From Diadema setosum (lineage: Eukaryota; Echinodermata; Echinoidea; Diadematoida; Diadematidae): a stretch of 64,000 nt of DNA. The translations under genes were made by a program, and so were the position numbers. This document shows, in pieces, positions 22,193 to 33,600 of the stretch. Every line of letters starts with the position of its first letter. Positions within the stretch are counted from its first letter, which is position 1. Where the stretch lies: the NCBI RefSeq assembly GCF_964275005.1, contig NC_092685.1, positions 15,846,579 through 15,910,578 of the forward strand, written 5' to 3'. A model generated the notes under the pieces. The model did not search any database. It saw only the letters and a list, made by a program, of their open reading frames with translations, and was not told the origin of the DNA.

Positions 22193-23835
22193 CAAGATGG
22201 CATCTGAGCAAAAAGTGGTTATTTTGTGAAATGATCCTTGTAACATGGTCTTTGCGTGTGCAAAATATGGGAAAGATAGGACATGTATTCACCAAGATAC
22301 AGGATGAAACATTTATGACCTTTGACCCTAATTTACATACCCAAGATGGTGTTGGATCAAATAGTTATTTTATAAAATACATGTAATGTTCGTGACATGA
22401 ACTAAACATGTGCAAAATATGAGGGTAATAGGGAATGTTTTTCTTGAGTTATGGCAAAGAAAGTTGCAAAAAGAAAGAAATATGAAAATACATCGAAGCT
22501 AAGCTTTAATTTTAGCAAAGTTTTTCGGCATGATTTCGACATCGTATGAAAAAACGGAAGACACTCTAACGATAGCGCAAAGTCTCAGCTACAACATATT
22601 AAAATCTGGGAGAAATTCACCGAAGGGTAAGTGAGCTATTGCTCGATAAAGACAATCATGTCAATTTTCACATCTAGAAAAATTCCCTCCCATAGAGTTA
22701 ACACGTCATATAACGAAGATACAGAAAGAAGTACATATGACCTTTGACCCCACTTTGCACAGACAAGATGGCATCTGAGCAAAAAGTGGTTATTTTGTGA
22801 AATGATATTCTTGTAACATGGTCTTTGCGTGTGCAAAATATGGGAAGATAGGACATACACGTGTATGTATTCACCAAGATACAGGACAAAACATTTATGA
22901 CCTTTGCCCCTAATTTACATACCCAAGATGGTATCTGATCAAGTACTTGTTATTTTATGAAATAATGTATGTGACATGAACTAAACATGTGCAAAATATG
23001 GGGGTGATAGGGGCTGTGTTTTTTTTAGTTATTGCAAAGAATGTTGCAGAAAGAAATATCTGAATACATCGAAGATAAGCTTTAATTTCAACCAAGTTTC
23101 TTAACGTGATCCCGACATCGTATGAAAAAAGCTATTTGCGATAGCGCAAAGTCTCAGCTACAACATATTAAAATCTGGGAGAAATTCACCGAAGGGTAAG
23201 TGAGCTAGTGCTTGATAAAGACAATCATGTCAATTTTCACATCTAGAAAAATTCCCTCCCATAGAGATAACACGTCATAACAAAGATAGAGAAAGAAGTA
23301 CATATGACCTTTGACCCCACTTTGCACAGACAAGATGGCATCTGAGCAAAAAGTGGTTAGTTTGTGAAATGATTCTTGTAACATGGTCTTCGCGTGTGCA
23401 AAATATGGGAAAGATAGGACATGTATTCACCAAGATACAGGATGAAACATTTATGACCTTTGACCCTAATTTACATACCCAAGATGGTGTCCGATCAAGT
23501 AGTTGTTATCTTACGAAATAATGTACTTGACATGAACTAAACATGTGCAAAATATGGGGGTGATAGGGCCTGTTTTTCTTGAGTTATTGCAAAGAAAGTT
23601 GCAGAAAGAAATATCCCAATACATCGAAGATAAGCTTTAATTTCAACCAAGTTTTTTGACGTGATCATGACATCGTATGAAACGAAGGGCACACTTACGA
23701 TAGCCCAAAGTCTCAGCTACAACATATTAAAATCTGGGAGAAATTCACCGAAGCATAAGTGAGCTAGTGCTCGAAAAAGATAGTCATGTCAATTTTCATT
23801 TCCAGAAAAACTGCACTCCCATAGAGATAACACGT
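22193..23835 (+). repeat. Tandem array of three ~570-bp units
   Basis: Each unit begins 'caagatggcatctgagcaaa' (22193, 22764, 23331), giving periods of 571 and 567. The third unit ends early near 'gagataacacgt' (23835). Within a unit there is a weaker half-repeat: 'gacctttgaccc(c/t)' followed by a 'caagatggt/c' phrase occurs twice. The units differ by scattered substitutions and small indels, so the array is not fresh. No coding frame persists across units. Confidence 0.85.
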
Positions 23836-24312
23836 AAACTGGTCAAATTTGACAAGATTACTTTCAATCCATTTTTACGAGGTTATACCGTCATCAAATC
23901 AAAATGTTGTTATCACACTTATGAAAGAGCATTAAATAAGCTACAACAAACTGAAATCTGGGTGAAAATCGGCAAAGGATAAGTGAGATACACTTGAGTG
24001 AACTTGAAATGTGATGACGTCAATTTGAAAATTTACTTTTTTTATTTTATTAAGAAATTTGATATCTTTTAATCATTTTTTAAGCACTGCCAACCCATGA
24101 AATGACATGTACAACTCATCAGCTTTCAGAATGGGGGGTCACCTTCCATCCTGACGAGTAAAATCAGATTTAAAATTGGCGGTTTTTTGGCATAGTTGCA
24201 CTGTATATCGCCATTGACGCGCGCGCGGAATTTCAACTTTGACGGGCCCGTATGACGTCATATTGAGTTGGATTGACTTGAAACTTATTAGTGGAAAAGT
24301 GAGCAAAGAAAA

Positions 24313-24390
24313 TGGGATTCCATCGGGAGTCGAAACCGAGACCTCCAGATTGCTAAACCGGCGCTCTACCGACTGAGCTATAGAAAGCCC
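24313..24390 (-). pseudogene. tRNA-Ala(AGC)-like sequence, probably a repeat head
   Basis: On the - strand it reads GGGCTTTCTA, TAGCTCAGTCGGTAGAGC (A box), a 5-bp anticodon stem with loop TTAGCAA (anticodon AGC), then CTCGGTTTCGACTCCCG (B box with one extra T) and GGAATCCC. Six of seven acceptor positions pair (GGGCTTT with the 3' ATCCC end), but there are extra bases before position 8 and a broken T stem. It is thus a tRNA-derived pseudogene or SINE head rather than a working tRNA. Confidence 0.6.
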
Positions 24391-25432
24391 TAGTACAGTG
24401 TTCGTCCTAGAAACCCTTAATTCTCAATGCTTGGGTGGTCAGAAGCTATAGCAGTGTGTTTGTGTGTGACACACACGCACACACTTAAACCTGGCATAAG
24501 CCCGAAGGATGATTCAACTTGGGGATAAATGCGAGGGATCACCGAAGTGATGCAGCTTTTTGAGTTTGTAACAAATAAAGACTTGAAACTTGGTAGAAAT
24601 ATTCCTTGACATTTCAGACATCCGACCTGTGTGAAAAAACGGAAAATTTCTATTGGATATGAGCTGTGCGTGGGTATATGCGCGCGCATACGCATCCGTC
24701 CAATTTTTTCAATTTTTAAAAAAATGCTCCAAATGGTCTGAAACGTGTGCAAAAAATTTTTGAGCTCGATTGGAGCATGCAAATATTTCAACACGTGCGT
24801 ACGTGCAGGTTTTTAGGGTATAGATGAATTTTGAGAATATGTGTAGAATCAACTTGACTTGAACTATATCAAATATATGTGATGTAAATTTCATTGAAAA
24901 ATTCCATGCCATTAATGAGATATATGAATGAAAATGTGTTTTCAAATAATGACATCATAGCTAAGTGACGTCACGGTCGACTGATCACAATGATTCTACT
25001 AGATCTGTCGTCTTTGGGACACGGTACATATATGGTATAATTTTGAAATTGATAGGCAGAGGACTTTCCGAGCTAACCTCTGCACAACTTTTGTGGAGAA
25101 ATAAAGAAGAAAAATAAAGAATCAGTAACCAGTTACAGATACAGAAGGTGATCCGAGACTACTCGGATCACCTAATTACAAAGTGACAAAACTGGGGGGG
25201 GGGGGGGGAATTCAGAAGAGAAACCGTTGCTACCACTGCATTGGCGTTGCGTTTGAAGACCGGTAGGTATATCTGCCGTTTGATTTCCTCCACCATCTAA
25301 CTGTTAGCTCGGCCCCGGCCCGACCCTTGAGCGTCACGGAAAGCCAAGTCCGACAGAAAACGTAAACAAAGCATGTGAGAATCAGCTGATCGACACAAAC
25401 CCGCTGTTGTGTGTGCGTGTGTCCCCACATAA
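24391..25432. other. Repeat-like sequence next to the tRNA-like head
   Basis: 'cgaaggatgattcaacttgg' to 'ggagaaataaagaagaaaaa' looks like the body and AATAAAG-type tail of a dispersed repeat, though no second copy is in the window to prove its limits. A perfect 11-bp hairpin (GGTGATCCGAG, loop ACTA) lies at 25147-25172 and a G run at 25194-25208. Confidence 0.4.
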
Positions 25433-26212
25433 TAGGGACTTTTCGATTTGCACGTTGAGCCAGGCGTCACCCTGTTATGACGTAGTTTTACGTACTGCGC
25501 ATGCGCGAGTGTCGACCCTCGGCTCATCGCACAAATTTCGAACGCGTTCACCCCGGTTATCACCGTCCACCCAAATCGGTTGCGCCGCGCTCAACCCACC
25601 TTGCTATGACGTCACACTCCTCTCGGGTATCGTGCGAAAGAGCACGATGACTCTCGGGAAATCCGTGCTCAGTTCACCTGTTTTCCTTTTTCTTTCGAGA
25701 GAATATTTATATTCTAATTACATGAAAGCTTATGATCTTGATACGTCACAGCAGTATCGCTGACATACAAACTACAGCCTCTGGTACCTACTTTATTTGC
25801 CCGTTTTCACTGTTTCGCACTTTGCAACTGCCTACCGTAGTCCCACACATGCATTTACACGTAATGCTGTACGCAAACAGATTTTGGTGCTTTTGGCCTA
25901 GCCAGTGCAGCAGTGCATTTGCCTAGTAGTCTTACCATGCATCATGTTTTAAAATCCACATAATTCCTCCCAGGATACGCATCTAGTCAAAGACAAAATA
26001 AATATTACAAGTACAGAAACGAGTCACAAATTCCGCTTATATGCACACAAGGCACAGGGCCTGGTTACCTCCTGCACACGCCACGAGACGTGACGCCGGC
26101 GCCCGAAATCGAAATGTGTTTTAGCAGCGGGTCAACGTACAGACGTGACGCCTTGACGTACGGTTGCGCTCGGCGGCACGTCCTTCTCGTTCACCCAATC
26201 GAAAACTCCCTA
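25433..26212. mobile_element. Possible CG-rich element with TAGGGA(C/G)TTTTCGATT ends
   Basis: The left end TAGGGACTTTTCGATT and the complement of the right end AATCGAAAACTCCCTA agree at all but one position. The 780 bp between them is much richer in CG than its surroundings and contains several 'gacgtcac/gacgtgacg' words. It could instead be part of a CpG-rich promoter of the TMEM62-like gene; the short terminal match is the only evidence for an element. Confidence 0.35.
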
Positions 26213-26420
26213 ATACATTGTATCCCACCGGCGGCACGACACAAAGACAAACAACAACACTGATGAGCCACACGATCTAGAATCTAGATTTCAGTGCTGC
26301 CTACTTGCCATTGTGTTACTGTTTGGGCTTTGTGTTTCAGTATGACAACATCAGACAATTTAGCCTAATATTATGACATATGGACAGAATAACGCAAAGG
26401 AGTGAAAATTATAAACTTAC

Positions 26421-26700
26421 CGAGACTGCCTTCAGCTTTTCTGTCACGATTTCGCATACGCCACGGCTTACTCTACAACACTCACTCGACTACACACCTA
26501 GCGACTAGACTGGCAATCTATCTGACTCCACCGCGCCGCGCTCTCGCTCTGATCCTACAAACAAGGGGATTTGAAGAGGATGCCGCGCCGTGCGTCCGCC
26601 GACAGTACTTCGCACTGTACATCCCCGTCGCTCTCGCCAGCATGCAGGTTACGCACACGACGCAAAGCCCAGGATCGATCGGTAAAGGTCTCGTGATTTG
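26421..26700 (-). promoter_or_regulatory. Probable promoter and non-coding first exon of the TMEM62-like gene
   Basis: On the - strand a CG-rich stretch ends in CTCG|gtaagt (boundary 26421/26420), a consensus donor. The TMEM62-like first coding exon has an acceptor three bases before its ATG and needs such an upstream exon. No competing acceptor-bearing gene lies between. No TATA box was recognised and the transcription start is not defined, so the right limit is approximate. Confidence 0.4.
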
Positions 26701-26941
26701 ATTCAAGATGTGTATCATTGTTTCCAGAGCGGGTTGATTGTTTCTGTTCAGCGCCCTCTGTTGGTATGTGTATTCACATCTCATCGTCGACGTCTTCGCA
26801 AAGGCACATCGGCATCCATTCGTCTCGAGAGATGGTGTAGCGCTAGTATAAATGGTCAGAAATTGGGCCTGCTTTTCGGGGCTGTTTTGTTGTCCCGAGG
26901 ACTAGGGATCTAGGACCAGGGGTCCTCTATCCCTAATCAGT

Positions 26942-27790
26942 GTATGCTGTAAACTGATGGAACATTATACTGGACAAAAATCCTTGCAAGAAGATCTTGA
27001 CAATGATCTAGTCACATGGGCAAACACATGGGGAATGAAATTCCATGCAACGAAATGCTCCGTTATGAGAATTTCTAGAAAACGCGACCCATCAGGGCAT
27101 ACGAAATACACACTCCTTGGCCAACACCTCCAAGAAGTCGACAGTCACCAGTACTTACGGATCTACATAGAAAACAACCTGAAATGGGATAAACAGACAT
27201 GACTCCATCAACAAGGGTACAAGGGCCTTAAACTTCATAAGAAGGAATTTCCACCACTGCTCCAAAACAGTTAAAGAACGACCCTACCACACCTTTTAAG
27301 AGCTCATCTTGAGTACGCATCCATAGCATGGCATCAGGGCACCGCCAAGAACACCAAATCACTTGAAATGGTTACAAAGGCGTGCAGCTCGATTCATAAC
27401 AGGAGACTTCTCTAAAGAGTCTAGTGTCACTAGGATGAACACACTTGGCTGGATTCCCCTGGAGGACAGAAGACAACATCTACGCCTCATCAGAGCTTTT
27501 ACAAGCACATCCATGGTGAACTTGACCTAGATCTCCACAAATACACCTCAAAGAAAGTAACCAGGCTACGGCGGACACACGACGAGCAGTATACGACGCC
27601 GTATCAACCTTCATTTCCACAAGCCAGCTAGCAAACTCATTCTTCCCAGATGTAATTTCCCTCTGGAACGACCTCCCAAAAGAAATAATTATCCACGAGC
27701 ACAGACATTTTCAGAACCAAACTAAAAAATCAAAGCTCTCATAAAGCAAAATAAACTGGTGCTACCACTCTCGTCAGCGCTGAGCTACCC
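26942..27790 (+). mobile_element. 3' fragment of a LINE (non-LTR retrotransposon)
   Basis: The first 80 residues (LQEDLDNDLVTWANTWGMKF, KCSVMRISRK, LGQHLQEVDSHQYLRIYIEN, LKWDKQ) are the C-terminal thumb/connection part of a LINE reverse transcriptase of jockey/CR1-like type. Further pieces in other frames continue it (LNFIRRN..., LEYASIAWH, HGELDLDLHKYTSKK, SFFPDVISLWNDLPKE) in the right order to the usual end of ORF2. At least three frame changes and several stops break it, and all of the endonuclease and the RT catalytic core are missing. It is a dead, 5'-truncated copy. The clade is not settled. Confidence 0.85.
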
Positions 27791-28020
27791 TTCCTAGCGG
27801 AGGTCTTCGGGGATAACTACGAGTATACTACAAGCAAGGTACAAGGTTTATGATCCAGGAAATGTGGTCTGAAACGTGCACAAATTATGTGACTCTCTTG
27901 CCAGTAAATGCTTTGTCTTTGTAAAATTTGAATTGTTGAGTTAAAATCTCCGTATTTCAAGATGTCTTTAAGTGTATGATTGATCCTGTGCTTGTATATA
28001 TTATGCAAATCATGTCTTTT

Positions 28021-29461
28021 ATAGGTTTTCCCGGCCAATTTCGCACTTTTGTCAGTCCATTTAATAGAAGGTTCATTCAATTAAGCGAAACCTCTCGTTA
28101 TCGCACAGTCTGTCTTTCAAAATTGCAACTTATTGTGCGTTCAATTTAACAATAACATTTCGATCAATGAAATTTGCACATGTGGCTATGGAATTCGTAA
28201 AAAGGGCATTCAAATTGGCTGGTACTCTACGTTCATTCATACAGATTTGCCGTCACTCATCCAATAGGGTAATTTAGTCATTCAATTTCGCGTATGGGCA
28301 GTCAAATTCCAAACATTTTCGTTCAAATTTACGTCATATTACACGGTATTTCCTTCTCTCTCTTTTTTTTTTTTTTGTTTGTGAAAAGGTGAGAACATTT
28401 AAACGTGTATTTCCATGTGACTCTTTAATGTTTCATCCACGCACTGTTAAGCAGTAAAAGTATCATATTTTTGACACATAACTAGAGTTTGTGTTCTGTA
28501 ACGCCCCTTTTCTTTCATGTCATTGTAGGCTTATATGTAGGTATACCAATACTACCAATAACTTCATCTTCTTACAGTCATGACAGCACAAGTTAGATAG
28601 AGACGTAGCAGTGGCGGATCCAGAGGGGGCGCGACCGCCGCGCACGCCCCCCTTTTTTTCCGTTAAAATCAAAAGAAATAAAAAGATAAAAAAAAAATGA
28701 AATGAAACCCGGAAGTGGCACCAGAAATACTGCTTAATTGCCCCCCCCCCCCCCCCCCCCCATACAGAATTCCTCACAGTGGATCCGCCCCTGCCTAGCC
28801 TACCCCAATCTCAAGAAGACAGAGAAAGATATAGAAACATTACAATGATCTGTAACCTTGACTCCCTGGAACTGGCCGACATGCACACTCGGAATAAAGC
28901 GCTCAACGGCCAGATAAGTTGTGGCCACATGCACTGAGAGACTCAATAAGCATATTGAAAAGAAAAAAAAACTGTTGCCATGCAAAATCTCTAAAATGAA
29001 TACGAAAATATGAGATGTACTGATGCTTACAAAACAATAACTATGTTGAAAAAAAAAATGAAATGACCAAAGCATAAACACGTACTAAACTGGATGCCCA
29101 AAAATGAATTCGAATGAACGAGCGCAGCATTTACATGATCACGTTACTTCTAGTATATCATTCTAAATTGAATGAACGAATAACGAAATGGTGCTTTTTT
29201 ACCTATTTTAATTGAAAAGTGGTAGAGCAGTGGCAACACTAATGAAGAGGCTTCCCTGGGTAAATAAGGCATTATCATTATTATTATTATAAAATGAGGT
29301 TAAAGTTAATTTGAATGCTCCAAAATGAATTTGAATGAAGAGATCATAAAATTGAAATAGTACCGAATATGTCATCTGCGCTAAATTTTGCTGGATTAAA
29401 TGCAGCAATAAGGAATTGGACTGACAAAAAAAAAGTGCGAAATTGGTCGGGAAAACCTATA
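28021..29461. mobile_element. 1.44-kb element with ~40-bp terminal inverted repeats
   Basis: The left end (28021-28059) ATAGGTTTTCCCGGCCAATT then 'tcgcacttttgtcagtcca' matches the complement of the right end (29417-29461) with one substitution and an A-run length difference. Inner sequence repeats 'ttcattcaa' words on the left and their complements 'tgaatgaa/gaatgaacga' on the right. No transposase frame is visible, so it is non-autonomous. A 'ggatccgcc' element (28610-28794) is nested inside. Superfamily unknown. Confidence 0.7.
28610..28794 (-). mobile_element. 'ggatccgccactg' element, copy 2, nested
   Basis: Reverse copy of 4018-4186: the complement carries 'ggaattctgta', a G run, 'tggtgccacttccgggtttc' and 'ctggatccgccactgc' in the same order. 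It lies within the 28021-29461 element and so inserted after it. Confidence 0.7.
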
Positions 29462-30482
29462 TACCGGTGACACAGAGACTGGTAGAAAAAAAAAAAAAAG
29501 TATACATCTTATATCAATTTCGCGTCACAAACGAGGGAAACTCAAATCTTACATTCCATTTTGAGCGAAGAGGCATTGATATTTTGTGAGTTTTCACAGA
29601 ATAAAGAATATTTGTGTACAATAATTATGATGGATTTGGCTGCAATAGAGTGCTAAGCCACATATTTGAAATGTGATTCTAAATATCCTCTTTATTCCAC
29701 CAAAATATTAATTTCTTTAATTAAGAAAATATTCAATCTTGAGTATGTAAAAGTTCATGTAACAAAAAATTGGCCTTCTCGAGTCATTAACCTGATTTAT
29801 GGATTTTTTTCAAACTTTCAAAAACGTTAATGTTTATGGAAACTGATAAGATGCACACCCACTGAAACCCGACCCTGCAAGCAAACTCGACCACCAAGAT
29901 TTCTTCAAGAACTTCAGAGAAGCACACGCAGTCTGCGCGCCCAGTTAAAGTATAATAGAGTACGAGACTGATGTCCCTTCAGAGCCACCATGTACATTAC
30001 CACTGCGACTCGTCAAAGTTACCTACGTGTAGCAAGCCCTAGGCCCTGCCAATGCCTGACTCATTCTCTTCTCAGTCGTTCGTGTTTGGGTATCTCGGAG
30101 TAAATGTAGTCCCACACATCAATCATACTGTTTGTATAGACAGTGTCTTACTACTACTAGTAGTTTACCGCTGTTGAATCTAATCATCAATGTTGCGCAC
30201 TGCATGCCGGCGGGCTGCGCTGCGGAGCTCGGAGCAACCTTACATTTTTTGTACACTGTGTTCTCGCGCACATACGTGTCTGATTGCATATACTGTTACT
30301 GTCGCCAGATATCCTGTAACTGTATAGCAAAGATCCCCTGTTCGGATCTTTGATATTAGTCTTACGAACCTAGTGTTTAATGTTGTCATATCGACTGGCA
30401 GGATTCTGAATCCGGCACTGAATTCTTACAATTTTATACTGTCCAACTCTATTGGATCAAAAAAAGTCGGCGAATCAGTGAA
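29462..30482 (+). promoter_or_regulatory. Upstream region and 5' UTR of FAM177A1
   Basis: 29470-29860 is AT-rich and featureless. From about 29870 to 30480 the GC and CG content rises, as expected of a promoter and leader. An in-frame stop at 30378-30380 precedes the ATG at 30483 with no other ATG between, which fixes the start codon. No TATA box or defined transcription start can be named. Confidence 0.4.
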
Positions 30483-30677
30483 ATGGCTTCAGTTGTCTCA
30501 GGAGCAGAATCGAGAGCTATTGGTTCGGAAAGTATTGCCAGCACTGAAGCAGAGCAAGGGAAAATCGCGAAAAGTATGAGTGTTGCAACGCCAAGTGCAA
30601 GCCGAAGTAGCGACGTTGGACTTGGAGTTGGTGACATTCCTAACAGTGACATCCTGGCTGAAGTGAAACTCGAAACG
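30483..30677 (+). CDS. FAM177A1 exon 1 (coding)
   Basis: 65 codons, MASVVSGAES to AEVKLET, low complexity and probably disordered. The ATG has G at -3 and +4. The donor is ACG|gtatgt. The open frame continues past the donor, but its continuation has no protein-like features, and exon 2 is in the matching phase. Confidence 0.8.
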
Positions 30678-33600
30678 GTATGTCTGAGTCTCCTCATATC
30701 TATTTTACCTGAATTACCTATGATGACGCCCAGTGCCATGCCAGTAAGTTGAAGGCTTGTACTGTTGTACAGTTGCAAGTTGAGTTGTGACAGTGCGACC
30801 AGCCCCATACGCATGGCTACTGGTCGCAGTTAGGTAGAGCCTAACTATACACAGCCCAGTCGCTGTACACGGTACGTCGCGACAGGGCTGTACGCGCGCG
30901 ACCACCAACCACTAGGAGAGCGACGTAATCGTATTACGATAGCTTTGAATTTTGATACTTAACATCATTTTTGTCACCTCAAACTCAACGAGTATACTTT
31001 TCAATATTTACTCTACATCTGATGCTATCAGTATTCAAATGTACGCAATGAAACTTACCGAAATTGATCATCATATCCAGCATGTCCACACGGTACACAA
31101 TCTTTCACGCCAGGCCTAACTATACACAGCCCAGTCGCTGTACATGGTACGTCGCGACGTACCGACGGTCAGGAATTGCGCCAGAAAGTGTCATTTATTT
31201 GTTCCACGGACTTATCGCAAGTGGTCTCCATGGACCCAGTGTGGCGAACTATTCTTCTGTAATAGAAATATGCATTTAACGTGAGTAAAGTATTCTGTTT
31301 AAAGGAGAAAAGTATACATTTTCCTAAGTTTTGTAGTGCTAGTTGTGTTGAGGTTCCTCACTTTGAGGCTGCATGCCGCGCTCGTCAGACGCTGTTTTCG
31401 CGTAGCGTAACAGCGTCTGGTCGGGCTAGGTAGAGCCTAACTGTTAGACTTAACAATAGTTAAAGGGTCTTTCAAAGAATCCAATCCTGAGCCTCAGGCT
31501 CAGGCTCAGGATTGGATCCTTTGAAAGAGTCTCTAGAGTTGTCGAATGTCTGTGATGTCTGCATGGTCTGTGTCTGTGATGTATCCACGTAGACCACGAC
31601 ACGGCCTGGGATGGTCAGTAATGCAATCTGGATTAACTGAGTGTTAACCCTGTCTAGATTTGTTATGTTTCTGTTTCCAGTGATCATTGACTGAGCTTAG
31701 ACTTGAAGCTGTTAACTGATGTTGCCTCAACAGCTTCCGCACAAAGATTATTCCAAGTAGGGCCTACAATGTATTTACTAGAACTCTAGTCAGCTCTCTG
31801 GCTGAAGTGAAAGAGCTTAATTTTAGTTTTACTAGCCTAGGCCAAGGGCCCAACGTTAGTTTGGCCCTAGGCGTGTAACTTGATCATTGATAACAACAAA
31901 GAGAACAGCTGGATCAAAGTCTTCCATATCAGGCAAAATTATGCCTGAATAACATTAATAAATCATTCATGTACAGGGAAATGCATTGATTATGAAATAT
32001 GATCATTAATATCATCAATAATTCTGATGAAGGTTGATTCGAGGCATTAATAGCCCAATTAAAGAAAGACAATGTCTTCATGTCTGATCCCCCCCCCCCC
32101 CAAAAAAAAAAAAAAATATATTGTCCCCGGGAAAGATGTACATTATTCATTTGTAAGTGTGTTCATTACAAAAGTGACTATGGAGATACAAGGATTCCTA
32201 CACTGCACCGTGAATTGCTAAAAATGTGTCTACATCTATGTAATCATGTTTGAAACTCAGGAAACAGGCAGCCCATCCAGAGATGAAAACTCGGCGCCAC
32301 TGAGTACAATCAGTACAGGAGCCATCTTCCCACCTGGTTTGATACCAGGAGCAGCAGGCGATGATTCATCCGGTCAGGCCCGCAAAGAGTTTGAGACCAT
32401 CTCATTAGAGGAACAAAAGAAGCCCCGGAGGATCATCCACTTCAGCGATGGGGTCCTGGAAGAGTATAGTACGGACGAAGAAGATGGAGGGGAGGAGGAG
32501 AAATTGATGCAGCCATCTGTGGATCCAGTGAGTAGGGAAATGAATGGACTGGTGTCTAGGAAGTTTGATCCTCTTAATGGCATGTACAATGCGCTTATGA
32601 TGAGTTATCTGATGATTGACCCTGAAAAGGAGACATCTTTACCATAGTCTTTATGGTCAGGTACATGTAGGATAAAGCCATATAGTGATGTCCTTTCTGT
32701 TTTGGTCTTGTATATTCTTCTAGCTAAGCAAATCTGGAGATGAAAGGGGAAGTACCCTGTACAGCATTTTCAAGAGTACTAGAGTGTACATTGTACAGTC
32801 CAATCTCAGTTATCTGGCCATCACTCATCCAGATCTCTCTATCATCCAGACTTGGGCTCAGGCTGGCTTACAATTTTCTCCATGTTTTCATGCATTTTCA
32901 GTCCCAAATCCCACCATAAAATCAAAAACAAAAACAAAGCATGCAATTTTAACCATTACTTGATTTATTCTTTAGACTTTAAGAAATCTGCAAAATTTGT
33001 ACAATATCTGTAGTATGCAATTAGAAGTTCACTCATATTTGCTATGAGCGATGATGGCACTTTGTTGATGCCGTGCAAGTCCACTAGCAGTGCACTGCTG
33101 TGTTTGACGAGTCATGATTTCAATTTCATAACAGCAGCAGTATTCCATGGGTCACAATCTCAGTTTCACTCTCAGTCAATATACATCAAATAAGCACGCA
33201 TACATTAATGGATTCTATTAGTCACATTATTTTTCATTTCTGTATCATCTAAATCATGAAACATGAGATGACAATACCATGCAATTGATTATATAGTTAT
33301 GGTAAATTGGTGATACCATGTGCACACACACAGCAGAACATGCTTGAAAGTGCTTATTTGAGCATATCTTAACCTGCCAAATCAATTATCTGGATTCCCA
33401 AAGGTCCAGACATGGAAGAATAAAATCTGAAGATGGACTTTTTATGATAGAGAACTTCAGATGTATTGCTGTGAAAATTTTCTAGTATTGTAATGAAACA
33501 ACAACCATACAGCAGTGTGCTGTATTGTAGGATAAACGAGCCACCCACACAGGCACCATTATTACATGCCACTAGTATGACGCATCAAGCAAACTGCAGA

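Larger units (their letters stand above)
18258..26420 (-). other. Proposed 8.2-kb first intron of the TMEM62-like gene
   Basis: This joins the acceptor at 18258 to a consensus donor gtaagt at 26420-26415 on the - strand. It holds a three-level nest of elements, a reverse copy of the outer one, a palindromic MITE, the tandem array of about 570-bp units and a tRNA-Ala-like repeat. The link is inferred from splice-site quality and position only. Confidence 0.45.
30678..32260 (+). other. FAM177A1 intron 1
   Basis: 1.58 kb. It holds a direct repeat pair ('cctaactatacacagcccag', 30840 and 31115), a hairpin of CAGACGCTGTT and its complement (31386-31419), a palindrome of 'gagcctcaggctc' type (31467-31531) and C/A runs (32090-32115). 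No nested gene seen. Confidence 0.75.

Noticed and set aside
24417-24794. 125-aa minus-strand frame
   Set aside because: It lies in repeat-like sequence with no recognisable domain and a low-complexity His/Thr stretch.
26402-26784. Frames of 88-99 aa on both strands in CG-rich DNA
   Set aside because: High CG content lengthens chance frames; the position fits a promoter or 5' UTR, and no family was recognised.
27817-28080. 87-aa minus-strand frame ending in the TIR element
   Set aside because: It crosses the element boundary at 28021 and matches nothing I recognise; probably chance.
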